NCBI GenBank assembly: GCA_963715625.1
Contig: OY970260.1
Location: 1,488,001-1,552,000 of the forward strand
Reading direction: 5' to 3'
From: VRUE01 sp963715625
GTDB lineage: Bacteria; Actinomycetota; Thermoleophilia; Solirubrobacterales; 70-9
DNA length: 64,000 nt
Part shown: one piece after another, positions 18,250-26,837 of the stretch
Position numbering within the stretch: position 1 is the stretch's first letter
Layout of the letters: each line of letters begins with the position of its first letter
Made by a program: the position numbers and the translations under genes
Notes under the pieces: generated by a model
The model's database searches: none
The model's input: the letters and a program-made list of their open reading frames with translations, nothing else
Told to the model about the DNA's origin: nothing

Positions 18250-19413
18250 ATGCTGGGTGGCTCCCCCATAACCCTCTTCCACGTCCGCGGCATCCGCATC
18301 GCGGTCAACTGGTCCTGGTTCCTCGTTCTCTTCCTGGTGATCTTCTGGCTCTCGCGCTTCTACGCCGACGTGCTCGGGCAGAGCAGCACCTCCACCGAGG
18401 CCTTCGGCCTCGCGGTCCTCAGCGCCGCCGGCTTCTTCGGCTCGATCGTCCTGCACGAGCTCGGCCACGCCTTCGCGGCGCTGCGCAACGGCATCGGCAT
18501 CTCCAGCATCCAGCTCTGGATCTTCGGCGGGATGGCGCGGATGGACCGCGAGTCAGACAGCCCCGCGACCGAGTTCAAGGTCGCGGTCGCCGGGCCGCTG
18601 GTCACCCTCGCGATCGTGGTCGTGCTGACCGCGATCGGCCTCGCGGCCGCCGGCCCGGAGGAGTTCGGGCGCGCCGTCCTGATCGAGTCGGGCTCCGGTG
18701 TCTCCGGCGTGCTGGCGATGGTCGGCTGGCTGGCGAGCATCAACCTGCTCGTCCTCGTCTTCAACCTGCTGCCGGCCTTCCCGATGGACGGCGGCAGGAT
18801 CGCCCGCGCGATCGCCTGGTGGAAGACGGGGGACCGCACCTCGGCGACCCGCTTCGCCGCCAACCTCGGCCGCGTCTTCGCCTACCTCTTCATCGGCGGC
18901 GGCCTCCTGCTGATCGCGAGCGGCGACGTGTTCGCCGGCGTCTGGCTAGCCCTGATCGGCTTCGTCATCAACAGCTCCGCCAAGGCCGCCTCGATGCAGA
19001 CGGCGATCACGGGGCGGATAAGCGACCTCTCAGTGGCCGACGTGATGGACCGCGAACCGGTCGCGATCCCCGACGAGCTCAGCGTCGAACAAGCTCTCGA
19101 CGAATACTTCCTTCGCTACCGCTGGCCCTGGTTCCCCGTCGTCAACGCGGCGTACCGCTTCCTCGGCCTGGTCGTCCGCGACAAAGCCGATGAGGTCCCC
19201 GAGACCTCCCGCGCCACCTCCCACGTCTCAGACCTGCTCGAGCACGACGACGGCACCTTTCAGATCCGCGACGACGCCCCGCTCGACTCTCTGCTCTCCA
19301 GCCAGGCCCTGCGCCGCTTCGGCGCCCTGATGGCCGTAGACGCCGACGGCCGCCTCTCGGGAGTCATCACCGCAGAGCAGGTAGGCCGAGCGCTGCGCGA
19401 CGCCAGCTCCTAG
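18250..19413 (+). CDS. Site-2 protease family (M50) intramembrane metalloprotease with CBS domains
   Basis: The product has 387 residues. The zinc motif HELGH lies in a membrane helix near residue 73, and the second motif NLLPAFPMDGGR supplies the aspartate ligand. About six hydrophobic segments are visible. The C-terminal ~120 residues form a CBS pair (VADVMDREPVAIPDELSV and the later RFGALMAVDADGRLSGVIT). This architecture is the Rv2625/YwhC-type group of S2P proteases that cut membrane-bound substrates such as anti-sigma factors, with CBS domains sensing adenosine nucleotides. It is divergent from sdhA; the substrate is unknown. Confidence 0.9.
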   Translation: MLGGSPITLFHVRGIRIAVNWSWFLVLFLVIFWLSRFYADVLGQSSTSTEAFGLAVLSAAGFFGSIVLHELGHAFAALRNGIGISSIQLWIFGGMARMDRESDSPATEFKVAVAGPLVTLAIVVVLTAIGLAAAGPEEFGRAVLIESGSGVSGVLAMVGWLASINLLVLVFNLLPAFPMDGGRIARAIAWWKTGDRTSATRFAANLGRVFAYLFIGGGLLLIASGDVFAGVWLALIGFVINSSAKAASMQTAITGRISDLSVADVMDREPVAIPDELSVEQALDEYFLRYRWPWFPVVNAAYRFLGLVVRDKADEVPETSRATSHVSDLLEHDDGTFQIRDDAPLDSLLSSQALRRFGALMAVDADGRLSGVITAEQVGRALRDASS

Positions 19414-20450
19414 CCGCCTGCGCCCGCGCTGGACCCGGCCTCGGCGGCGCGGATCGCCCGCACTTCTGCCTGAAGCGCATTCAGCCGGGCGCCATAGCTG
19501 TTAGTGCGGCTGATTGCGGTATTCGCATCCGACGCGATGTTGTGTTGAACCTCGTAGATGAACGTTGCTAGACCAATGAGAAGCGCTAGCAGCGCCGCCG
19601 CGCCCGCGAACTGGATCACTCGGCGCGCGCTTGGCTTCCTCGGCTGTCTTTGCAGCTTGATCGGCCGAACGGTGCGCATCTGCTGCGACCCTCCCCGTCA
19701 GCTCGGGGATCGAGCTGATGATCGGTTTTCCGTTCCGTGCTCGATGCACGTAGTCCTCGACATCCTTGCGAATCAACTTGCGCTCGGGAAACTCGATGTA
19801 GCGTCCATGACGGGCCTGGTCCTTGTGGCCGGCCCAGCGGGGGGCGGTGCTCAGCTTGGTGAACTCCATCCAGAGAATGATGTCGCTGGTGGGGATCGGA
19901 CACTCGTACGCCGTTAGGTTGTGCAGCGGGATGGAGAGCCGCCCTTGAAAGCCGGGGTCCACGAGAGGCCCGGTGCCAACGAGCAGGCCGCGGTAGATGT
20001 AGCGGATGCTCAGGTTGAAGCGAGCTGCGATGTAGTCCGGAAGGCGGATCGTGGGTGTCAAGGTCGCGTAAACGATTGAGTTGGGAGGGAGAACCAGAAC
20101 ACCCTCGCGGTCGAGTTCGAGTTCGAGTTTTGTCTTCTCCAAGCTGCGGTTTTTGGCTCCGAGGTCGTCGTATTCCCAGTAGATGCACTTGCCGCCGAGC
20201 CGAATTCCGCATGAGGCGGGCTTGAGGGTGTCCTCGAGGTGTTCGGGGTGAACTTCGAAGGATGGATCATGCCCGTCTCGGCGATGTAGTCGAAAAGATC
20301 GGCGGAATTCAGGAGCGCTGACTCGATCTGCGGAAACGGATCTCGTGATCGCCAGCTTTCGTAGCGGCTGGCGGCTTCCGTATCTGTAGTCGGAAGCCTG
20401 CTTAGATCGAGGCCAAGGGCCGCGGCGGAAAGCTGCCCAGAAGCAGGCAT
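19410..20450 (-). pseudogene. Membrane-anchored dCTP-deaminase-like protein, broken by two frameshifts
   Basis: Three frames must be joined. Codons from ATG 20450 give MPASGQLS and, further on, LFDYIAETGMIHP. The frame then shifts near 20255-20265 (one missing T in CATCCTTCG would restore HPFEVHPEHL). The second frame gives the DCD/dUTPase core LKPASCGIRLGGKCIYW, VLPPNSIVYATL, RLPDYIAARFNLSIRYIYRG, GTGPLVDPGFQGRLSIPLHN. Near 19618-19635 the frame shifts again to reach a C-terminal membrane helix (AGAAALLALLIGLATFIYEV) and coiled coil ending at 19410. The intact family has exactly this DCD-linker-TM order. It starts 7 nt after the PurZ-like gene, so was co-transcribed with it. Real decay or sequencing error cannot be told apart here. 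Confidence 0.75.
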
Positions 20451-20457
20451 GTGCGGT

Positions 20458-21504
20458 CTACTGAACCAGGAGAGGCTTGGCTTGCTCGGGGCAGGCCAGC
20501 TCGCCGGGTAGTGGGCCAAATCCGACCAAGTCGATGGGATGCTGCAGGGCGGCTTCAATCTTGCGGACAAAGAGCATCGCTTTGGCGCTGATGCTGCCGC
20601 TGGCACAACTGCTGTCCACGTAGTCAACGTGGTTGAGGACGAGGCGGGAGGGCCGATTTGCCTGAATCGCCTTGGTTACGATCACAGGGTCAAAACGGGC
20701 TATCCGTCGCAGCTTTCCCGTAACTGTCGTGAACTCGCGGATCGATTCGCCGAAACCGCCCTCCCGTCCGACGATGTCCCAATCGAGCTCTTCGGCATCG
20801 AAAGGACCGGATTGTTCAGCAACGCGAATCGGGAAGCTTCGGATGACCATCGTCACGTCGTCAACGTCGAGCGGACTCAGGCCTGTCTCCGAGAGTGCGC
20901 CAGCGGCGCTGGTGTCGCGAGAGGTTACGTAGGGGAAGTGTGGTGAATGCAGCAGGGAGAGGCCAAATCCCTGAGTTCCCTCGACGATTACGCGTTTTCC
21001 ACGGTCAACGAGGTCGCGAAGCAAGGCCACCGAGTCGTCCACGTAGGGCCTCAGGCTGGAGTCGCCAATCGCTAGGTCTTCCTGCGAGCGGCGACCAATT
21101 CGCCGTATCAGGGCGGCGCCCGTGCCACTGCAGGTTGAGCTGATCCGCTCTCCGAGATCCCCATCGCGCTCAATCTGGCTGTCCGCCTCGCGGATCACCA
21201 TCGCCCGGTAGTCAACGCAAACCCGGCCTGGATCCAATTCGAGGCGCGCAATCTCATCGTGCAGCAAGCCCGGGTCAACGTAACTTCCTGGTCCGATCAC
21301 ACAAGCCGCGTCCTCAAGCAGCGCCGCCATCGGCAGCTGCCGCAGCGCCTCCCTCCTGCCCGCCTCGTCGAAGCTGGTGTGTCCTGAGTTGGGGCCTCCC
21401 ACACGGACGACGGCTGCTGCAGATTGCTCGCGCGCAAGATGATGGGCAACCTTGCCCTTCCCCTCGGAGCCATATTGGCCCCCGACTACGACCGTAACTG
21501 GCAT
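20458..21504 (-). CDS. purZ: PurZ-like adenylosuccinate synthetase homologue (Ser in place of catalytic Asp)
   Basis: The product has 348 residues, shorter than housekeeping PurA (~430) and like viral PurZ. The N-terminal P-loop is VVVGGQYGSEGKGK, with Ser13 where PurA has the catalytic Asp of GDEGKGK. That substitution is described for PurZ enzymes, which convert dGMP toward 2-aminoadenine (Z) nucleotides. His42 (NSGHT) and the EGTQG and PYVTSRDTSAAG motifs are retained. The guanine-recognition TKLD of PurA is replaced by NHVD. AGGAGG sits 6 nt before ATG 21504. It is paired with the DCD-like gene and lies in a lower-GC island, which suggests horizontal acquisition. The symbol is by similarity of signature only; a divergent PurA paralogue is the alternative. 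Confidence 0.65.
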   Translation of the reverse strand: MPVTVVVGGQYGSEGKGKVAHHLAREQSAAAVVRVGGPNSGHTSFDEAGRREALRQLPMAALLEDAACVIGPGSYVDPGLLHDEIARLELDPGRVCVDYRAMVIREADSQIERDGDLGERISSTCSGTGAALIRRIGRRSQEDLAIGDSSLRPYVDDSVALLRDLVDRGKRVIVEGTQGFGLSLLHSPHFPYVTSRDTSAAGALSETGLSPLDVDDVTMVIRSFPIRVAEQSGPFDAEELDWDIVGREGGFGESIREFTTVTGKLRRIARFDPVIVTKAIQANRPSRLVLNHVDYVDSSCASGSISAKAMLFVRKIEAALQHPIDLVGFGPLPGELACPEQAKPLLVQ

Positions 21505-21585
21505 GTGGACCTCCTAGACCTTTCGATGTGGCTCATCGTAGGCTGGCTCCCGGACAAAAACGAAGGTCTTCCGAGGGGTGATCGC

Positions 21586-22296
21586 TTGAAGGATCAGTAC
21601 GTGGGCGACGTCAATGACTTCTGCAAGTATCAGTTGTTGCGATCGATGCGCAGAGCTTTTGACTCGATCCTTATTGCTTGGATGCTGACTGCGCCAGATG
21701 GCCGGAAAGACGGTGGTCGGGTCCGCTACCTCGAGAATCGAGTCCTTCGAGAGCTTGACCCGGAGCTATTCGATGCGCTCTCGGGCATCGTCGAAAACGG
21801 CAATCGAAGCGTGGGGGCCGTTGAGGAATCGCGCATTCTGGGAGATTGCAGATTCTGGTCGAAGGTCATGCCGGTCAGCCCCCTTGGGCGGCGGGAGTAC
21901 TTCGACGGTTTGATGCAGCACGCGACACCGGGATCTCTCATCTTCTTCGATCCCGACAATGGCCTCGAGGTGCGTAGCGTGCCCAAGCACTGCCAGGGTT
22001 CAGAGCGGTATCTGTTCTGGGACGAACTGGCCTTGGTCCGAGAGGCTGGGGCGTCCGCAGTTGTTTATCAGCACTTTCCTCGCGTCCAGCGACCCCGGTA
22101 CCTCGAGGCCCGTCTCACCCGATTGCGGGCAGTCATGGGGGACGGATATCGGGTCTTTGCCTCCCATAGCTCTCTCGTCGCCTTCTTGTTCGCTGTCAGG
22201 GAGGACCGCGCGATCGATGCGCAGATTGCTCTCGAAGGCAGATGCCAATCGACGTTGCTCTCGTTTGTCCCCTGGGGCGGGTCTATCAGGAGCTAG
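21586..22296 (+). CDS. Conserved protein of unknown function next to the PurZ-like gene
   Basis: The product has 236 residues from TTG 21586, chosen because GAGGGG lies 7 nt upstream and the family-like N-terminus LKDQYVGDVNDFCKYQLLRS begins there; an in-frame extension upstream looks non-coding. Conserved-looking blocks are AWMLTAPDGRKDGG, LIFFDPDNGLEVRS, RYLFWDEL and SAVVYQHFPR. The FFDPDNG and YQHFPR motifs suggest an active site but I know no assigned activity. It is transcribed divergently from the PurZ-like gene across 80 bp and overlaps the convergent acyl-CoA dehydrogenase by 11 bp. Codon use is less GC-biased than the surroundings. Confidence 0.75.
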   Translation: MKDQYVGDVNDFCKYQLLRSMRRAFDSILIAWMLTAPDGRKDGGRVRYLENRVLRELDPELFDALSGIVENGNRSVGAVEESRILGDCRFWSKVMPVSPLGRREYFDGLMQHATPGSLIFFDPDNGLEVRSVPKHCQGSERYLFWDELALVREAGASAVVYQHFPRVQRPRYLEARLTRLRAVMGDGYRVFASHSSLVAFLFAVREDRAIDAQIALEGRCQSTLLSFVPWGGSIRS

Positions 22297-23956
22297 GGCG
22301 GTGGCGCTCAATGATCCGACCGAAATCAGTTCCGGCAGGCAGCGTTCCGAAGGCGTGGCCCCAGTCGCCGCTGAGACGGCTGGCGCAGAAGGCGTCGGCC
22401 ACGGCCGGGTCGCCGTAGCGGACCAGAAGCGATGCCTGGAGCGAGATCGCCATCCTCTCGACGATGCGGCGGGCGCGGGTCTGGATGGTGTCGATGTCGC
22501 CGGGGATCTCGTCGCGGAGGGAGCTGACGTAGGCGTCGAGCTTGGGTTCGGCGCCGGCGCCCTCGAGCACCTCGGCGAAGAAGGCGTCGACCGAGGCCGG
22601 GCTCTTGACCATACCGCGCAGGACGTCGAGGCACTGGACGTTGCCCGAGCCCTCCCAGATCGAGGCGAGGGGCGCCTCGCGGTACAGGCGCGGCATGCCC
22701 GACTCCTCGACGTAGCCGTTGCCGCCGTGGCACTCCAGGCACTCGACGGCGTGCGAAGGGGCTCGCTTGCAGAGCCAGTACTTGAGCACGGCGTTGGCCA
22801 GCCGGCGGAACTCGGTCGCCTGGTCGTCGCCCGCCGCGACCTCGTCGTAGGAGCGGGCCAGGCGCATCCCCGACACGGTCGCGGCCTCCGACTCGACGCA
22901 GAGGTCGGCGAGGACGTTGCGCATCAGCGGCTGGTCGATCAGGTCCGCCCCGAAGGCGGCGCGGTGGGCGGTGTGGTTGAGCGCCGCCACGACCCCGGCG
23001 CGGTAGCCGGTGGCCGCGCCGATCACGCAGTCGAGGCGGGTGTGGTTGACCATCTCGATGATCGTCGGCACGCCGCGCCCCTCCTCGCCGACCATGCGCG
23101 CCCAGGCGCCGCGGAACTCGACCTCGCTGGAGGCGTTGGAGCGGTTGCCGAGCTTGTCCTTGAGGCGCTGGATGTGGAAGGCGTTGCGCTCGCCGCCGGG
23201 CGTCCAGCGCGGCATCAGGAAGCAGGAGATCCCCGACTCGGTTTGGGCGAGGACGAGGAAGGCGTCGCACATCGGCGCCGAGCAGAACCACTTGTGGCCG
23301 ACCAGCTCGTACTCGGCTCCCGGCCCGCCGCCGTCCATCGGCTTGGCAACCGTGGTGTTGGCGCGCACGTCGGAGCCGCCCTGCTTCTCGGTCATCGCCA
23401 TCCCGCAGAGGGAGCCGCTCTTGCGCTCGGCCGGCAGCGATCGCTCGTCGTAGTCGAGCGATAGGAAGCGCTCCTCCCACTCGGCGGCGAGCTCGGGCTG
23501 CTTGCGCAGCGCCGGGATCGCCGAGTAGGTCATCGAGATCGGGCAGCCGACGCCGCTCTCGGCCTGCATCAGCAGCATGAACTGCGCCGCACGGGCGACG
23601 TGGGCGCCGGGGCGGGGTTCGCGCCAGGGGGTCGCGTGCAGGCCGTTGCCCACCCCGATCCGCATCAGCTCGTGCCAGGAGGTGTCGAACTCGACCTCGT
23701 CGATGCGGTTGCCGTAGCGGTCGTGGGTGCGCAGCTCCGGCTCGCGCTCGTTGGCCTCGACTCCCCAGCGGATCGTCTGGCGCGAGCCGCAGATCGCCCC
23801 CAGCTCGCGCGCCCGGCCCTCGGCCCACTCGCCGCCCTCGCGCCGCAGCGCCTCCTTCAGCGGCTCGTCGGCGTCGAAGGGGTTGTAGTCCTCCAGCGGC
23901 GGGGCCTGGTTGAAGACCTCGTGGGTGGCGGAGGAGCGGCGCTCGGCGGTTGCCAT
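22286..23956 (-). CDS. aidB: AidB-family acyl-CoA dehydrogenase
   Basis: This 556-residue flavoprotein has the AidB-type N-terminus THEVFNQAPPLEDYNPF. It contains the acyl-CoA dehydrogenase core motifs GMAMTEKQGGSDVRANTT and GHKWFCSAPMCDAFLV for FAD and substrate contacts. The C-terminal helical region holds CLECHGGNGYVEESGMPRLY and REAPLASIWEGSGNVQCLDV, matching the AidB subgroup, where the equivalent of the catalytic Glu is near the end of the helix. E. coli AidB is an adaptive-response protein proposed to protect DNA from alkylation; many homologues act on unknown acyl-CoAs. It is divergent from icd, 41 bp away. Confidence 0.88.
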   Translation of the reverse strand: MATAERRSSATHEVFNQAPPLEDYNPFDADEPLKEALRREGGEWAEGRARELGAICGSRQTIRWGVEANEREPELRTHDRYGNRIDEVEFDTSWHELMRIGVGNGLHATPWREPRPGAHVARAAQFMLLMQAESGVGCPISMTYSAIPALRKQPELAAEWEERFLSLDYDERSLPAERKSGSLCGMAMTEKQGGSDVRANTTVAKPMDGGGPGAEYELVGHKWFCSAPMCDAFLVLAQTESGISCFLMPRWTPGGERNAFHIQRLKDKLGNRSNASSEVEFRGAWARMVGEEGRGVPTIIEMVNHTRLDCVIGAATGYRAGVVAALNHTAHRAAFGADLIDQPLMRNVLADLCVESEAATVSGMRLARSYDEVAAGDDQATEFRRLANAVLKYWLCKRAPSHAVECLECHGGNGYVEESGMPRLYREAPLASIWEGSGNVQCLDVLRGMVKSPASVDAFFAEVLEGAGAEPKLDAYVSSLRDEIPGDIDTIQTRARRIVERMAISLQASLLVRYGDPAVADAFCASRLSGDWGHAFGTLPAGTDFGRIIERHRPSS

Positions 23957-23997
23957 CGAACTGATTGTGCCAGCCCACCGGTAGCATCGCCCGCCGC

Positions 23998-25212
23998 ATG
24001 GCGAAAATCCAAGTCAAGAACCCGATCGTCGAGCTCGACGGCGACGAGATGACCCGGATCATCTGGGCCTTCATCAAAGAGCAGTTGATCCTGCCCTACC
24101 TCGACCTCGAGCTGATCTACTTCGACCTCGGGATCGAGAGCCGCGACGCGACCCGCGACCGGATCACCGTCGACGCCGCCAACGCGATCAAGCAGCACGG
24201 GGTCGGTGTCAAGTGCGCGACGATCACCCCCGACGAGGCCCGGGTCGAGGAGTTTGGGCTGAAGGAGATGTACCGCTCGCCAAACGGGACGATCCGCAAC
24301 GTCCTCGGCGGCGTCATCTTCCGCGAGCCGATCGTGATCTCCAACATCCCCCGCCTGGTGCCGGGCTGGACCAAGCCGATCGTGATCGGCCGCCACGCCT
24401 TCGGCGACCAGTACCGCGCCACCGACATGGTCGTCCCCGGCGAGGGGACGCTGACGCTCACATACACGCCCAAGGACGGCTCCGAGCCGGTCAAGCTCGA
24501 TGTCTACGACTTCCCCGGCGGCGGCATCGCGATGGCGATGTACAACCTCGACGACTCGATCCGGGACTTCGCCCGCGCCTCGATGCGCTACGGGCTCGAC
24601 CGCGGCTACCCGGTCTACCTCTCGACCAAGAACACCATCCTCAAGCGCTACGACGGCCGCTTCAAGGACCTCTTCGCCGAGGTCTACGAGAGCGAGTTCA
24701 GGGCCGATTTCGAGGCCGCCGGCCTCACCTACGAACACCGCCTGATCGACGACATGGTCGCCGCGGCGCTGAAGTGGGAAGGGGGATACGTCTGGGCCTG
24801 CAAGAACTACGACGGCGACGTGCAGTCCGACACCGTCGCCCAGGGCTTCGGCTCGCTGGGCCTGATGACGAGCGTGCTGATGGGCCCCGACGGCAAGACG
24901 GTCGAGGCCGAGGCCGCGCACGGCACCGTCACCCGCCACTACCGCCAGCACCAGAAGGGCGAACCGACCTCGACCAACCCGATCGCCTCGATCTTCGCCT
25001 GGGCCCGCGGCCTCGCCGCCCGCGGCCGCCTCGACGACACGCCCGAGGTCTCGCACTTCGCCGAGACCCTCGAGCGGGTCTGCGTGGAGACGGTCGAAAG
25101 CGGCCGCATGACCAAAGACCTCGCGCTCCTGGTCGGCCCCGACCAGGAGTACCAAACCACCCAGGAGTTCCTCGCCTCCATCGACGAGGCCCTGCAGCGA
25201 GCCATGACCTAA
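23998..25212 (+). CDS. icd: NADP-dependent isocitrate dehydrogenase
   Basis: The product has 404 residues. The N-terminus KNPIVELDGDEMTRIIWAFI and the substrate-binding loop SPNGTIRNVLGG are diagnostic of the eukaryote-like (type II) homodimeric NADP-IDH. Metal ligands lie in the LIDDMVA region and in KNYDGDVQSD. EAEAAHGTVTRHY gives the cofactor loop with the NADP-discriminating His/Arg. It converts isocitrate to 2-oxoglutarate. ATG 23998 is preferred over an upstream in-frame start because the family begins MAKIQVKNP. mdh follows 78 bp later on the same strand behind a perfect palindrome. Confidence 0.95.
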   Translation: MAKIQVKNPIVELDGDEMTRIIWAFIKEQLILPYLDLELIYFDLGIESRDATRDRITVDAANAIKQHGVGVKCATITPDEARVEEFGLKEMYRSPNGTIRNVLGGVIFREPIVISNIPRLVPGWTKPIVIGRHAFGDQYRATDMVVPGEGTLTLTYTPKDGSEPVKLDVYDFPGGGIAMAMYNLDDSIRDFARASMRYGLDRGYPVYLSTKNTILKRYDGRFKDLFAEVYESEFRADFEAAGLTYEHRLIDDMVAAALKWEGGYVWACKNYDGDVQSDTVAQGFGSLGLMTSVLMGPDGKTVEAEAAHGTVTRHYRQHQKGEPTSTNPIASIFAWARGLAARGRLDDTPEVSHFAETLERVCVETVESGRMTKDLALLVGPDQEYQTTQEFLASIDEALQRAMT

Positions 25213-25220
25213 CTTCTCAC

Positions 25221-25273
25221 CGCCGACGGGCCTGAAACGTCCAAATAGTGGACGTTTCAGGCCCGTCGGCGGG
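25221..25273. repeat. 53-bp perfect palindrome between icd and mdh
   Basis: Perfect 23-bp arms (25221-25243 and 25251-25273) flank the 7-nt loop AAATAGT. It may attenuate transcription between the two TCA genes or be a palindromic repeat element; it ends 17 bp before the mdh start. Confidence 0.8.
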
Positions 25274-25290
25274 GATCGAAAGGAGATTTT

Positions 25291-26277
25291 GTGAGCACCC
25301 CCGTGAAAGTCACCGTCACCGGCGCCGCCGGGCAGATCGGCTACGCGATCCTCTTCCGCATCGCCAGCGGTCAGATGCTCGGCCCCGACACCCCGGTCGA
25401 GCTCAGCCTGCTCGAGATCCCCGATGCCGTCAAGGCGGCGGAGGGGACCGCGATGGAGCTCGACGACTGCGCCTTCCCGCTGCTGCGGCGCATCGACATC
25501 TTCGACGATCCCAGGCAGGCGTTCGACGGCTGCAACGTCGGGCTGCTGGTCGGCGCCCGGCCGCGCGGGCCGGGCATGGAGCGCGCCGACCTGCTCGAGG
25601 CCAACGGCGGCATCTTCAAGCCGCAGGGCGAAGCGATCGCCGCCGGGGCGGCGAGCGACGTGCGCGTGCTCGTGGTCGGCAACCCGGCCAACACCAACTG
25701 CCTGATCGCGCTCTCCAACGCCGATGGCGTCCCCCGCGAGCGCTTCACCGCGATGATGCGACTCGACCACAACCGGGCGGTCGCCCAGGTCGCCAACCGC
25801 CTCGGCAAGCAGGTCTCCGAGGTCACCAACATGACCGTCTGGGGAAACCACTCCACCACGCAGTACCCGGACCTGGTGAACGCGCGGGTCGGCGGGCAGA
25901 GCGCCTGGGACGCGGTCGACGACGAAGCCTGGATCGCGGAGGAGCTCATCCCGCGGGTGGCCAAGCGCGGGGCGGCGATCATCGAGGCGCGCGGCGCTTC
26001 CAGCGCGGCCTCGGCGGCCAACGCCGCGATCGACCACGTCCGCGACTGGGTCCTCGGGACCCCGGAGGGGGACTGGGTATCGATGGGCGTTCCGGCAGAC
26101 GGCTCCTACGGGGTCGCCGAGGGCATCGTCGCCGGCTTCCCCTGCGCCTGCGGCGGCGGCGAGTGGTCGATCGTCGAGGGAGCCGAGATCCCGGAGTTCT
26201 CGCGCGCCCGCATCGACGCCAGCGCCGCCGAGCTGCGCGAGGAGCGCGACGCGGTCAGCCGGCTCGGCCTCGTCTGA
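25291..26277 (+). CDS. mdh: Malate dehydrogenase
   Basis: The product has 328 residues. The NAD fold is VTVTGAAGQIGYAILFRIAS. Conserved elements are GARPRGPGMERADLLEANG (active-site Arg loop), VVGNPANTNC, MMRLDHNRA and WGNHSTTQYPD, which contains the catalytic His. This is the MDH type 2 group (like Thermus and cytosolic enzymes), which interconverts malate and oxaloacetate. GTG 25291 has AAAGGAG 6 nt upstream. A stable GC hairpin follows the stop. Confidence 0.95.
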   Translation: MSTPVKVTVTGAAGQIGYAILFRIASGQMLGPDTPVELSLLEIPDAVKAAEGTAMELDDCAFPLLRRIDIFDDPRQAFDGCNVGLLVGARPRGPGMERADLLEANGGIFKPQGEAIAAGAASDVRVLVVGNPANTNCLIALSNADGVPRERFTAMMRLDHNRAVAQVANRLGKQVSEVTNMTVWGNHSTTQYPDLVNARVGGQSAWDAVDDEAWIAEELIPRVAKRGAAIIEARGASSAASAANAAIDHVRDWVLGTPEGDWVSMGVPADGSYGVAEGIVAGFPCACGGGEWSIVEGAEIPEFSRARIDASAAELREERDAVSRLGLV

Positions 26278-26288
26278 TCCCCACGAGA

Positions 26289-26314
26289 AAGCCGGCCCCT
26301 CGCGGGGCCGGCTT
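26289..26314 (+). terminator. Hairpin after mdh
   Basis: AAGCCGGCCCC (26289-26299) pairs perfectly with GGGGCCGGCTT (26304-26314) around a TCGC loop, 12 bp after the mdh stop. The following convergent gene ends 26 bp later, so it may serve both strands. No U-tract. Confidence 0.7.
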
Positions 26315-26340
26315 CGATGCTCCAGGGGCAGCGGCCGTTC

Positions 26341-26724
26341 CTACTTGGCCGGGTGGTACGCGCGCCCCTTCTTCGTGACCCGACCCTCTTTCTCGAGTTC
26401 GCCGAGGACTCGGTAGAGGTAGTTCGGTTTGATTTTCATCTGCTTTGCGATCTCCGAGGCGCTGATCCCAGGGTTCTTCTCCACCAGGGCCACAGCCTGA
26501 TCGGCACGCGTGCCGCTGCGGCGGCGGCGTTTGCGGGGGGCCGCCTTGGGGGGACGGCCGGGGCCGCGACCGCTGCCGCGAGGGCGACCGGGACGGCGGT
26601 GGGCGATGGTGCCACCGAGCTCTGCGAGCGCACGCTCGAGGCGCTTGCGCTCCTCGTCGAGCTCGGCAAGCCTCCTCTTGACTAGGTCGAGAGCCTCGTC
26701 GAGTACGTTGCTGGTGCTGGGCAT
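26341..26724 (-). CDS. Small DNA-binding regulator: coiled coil, AT-hook-like Arg/Gly/Pro linker, winged helix
   Basis: The product has 127 residues in three parts. An N-terminal coiled coil is LVKRRLAELDEERKRLERAL. A basic linker carries repeated GRPRGSGRGPGRPP motifs, like AT-hooks. A C-terminal winged helix follows: GISASEIAKQMKIKPNYLYR, then VLGELEKEGRVTKKGRAYH. This suggests a nucleoid-associated or local transcription regulator. The upstream region has a dense set of inverted repeats (26795-26837) that could be its own operator. It is a single gene convergent with mdh. I do not know a characterised homologue. Confidence 0.75.
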   Translation of the reverse strand: MPSTSNVLDEALDLVKRRLAELDEERKRLERALAELGGTIAHRRPGRPRGSGRGPGRPPKAAPRKRRRRSGTRADQAVALVEKNPGISASEIAKQMKIKPNYLYRVLGELEKEGRVTKKGRAYHPAK

Positions 26725-26794
26725 TTCCTTCCTTTCATCCCGTAAGGCTCTCGCCTTGTGGGGTCGTAAGCTTCTCCCAGTGTGGCACAGTCAC

Positions 26795-26837
26795 AGTGAC
26801 AGTGACTATTCATATAGTCAAATCTGACACTGTCACT
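26795..26837. promoter_or_regulatory. Nested inverted repeats upstream of the wHTH gene
   Basis: AGTGACAGTG (26795-26804) is the exact reverse complement of CACTGTCACT (26828-26837). Between them GACTAT (26804-26809) pairs with ATAGTC (26814-26819), and the AGTGAC unit is iterated nearby. The stretch is AT-richer than its surroundings and lies about 70 bp upstream of the wHTH start, as expected for an operator/promoter. Confidence 0.5.
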
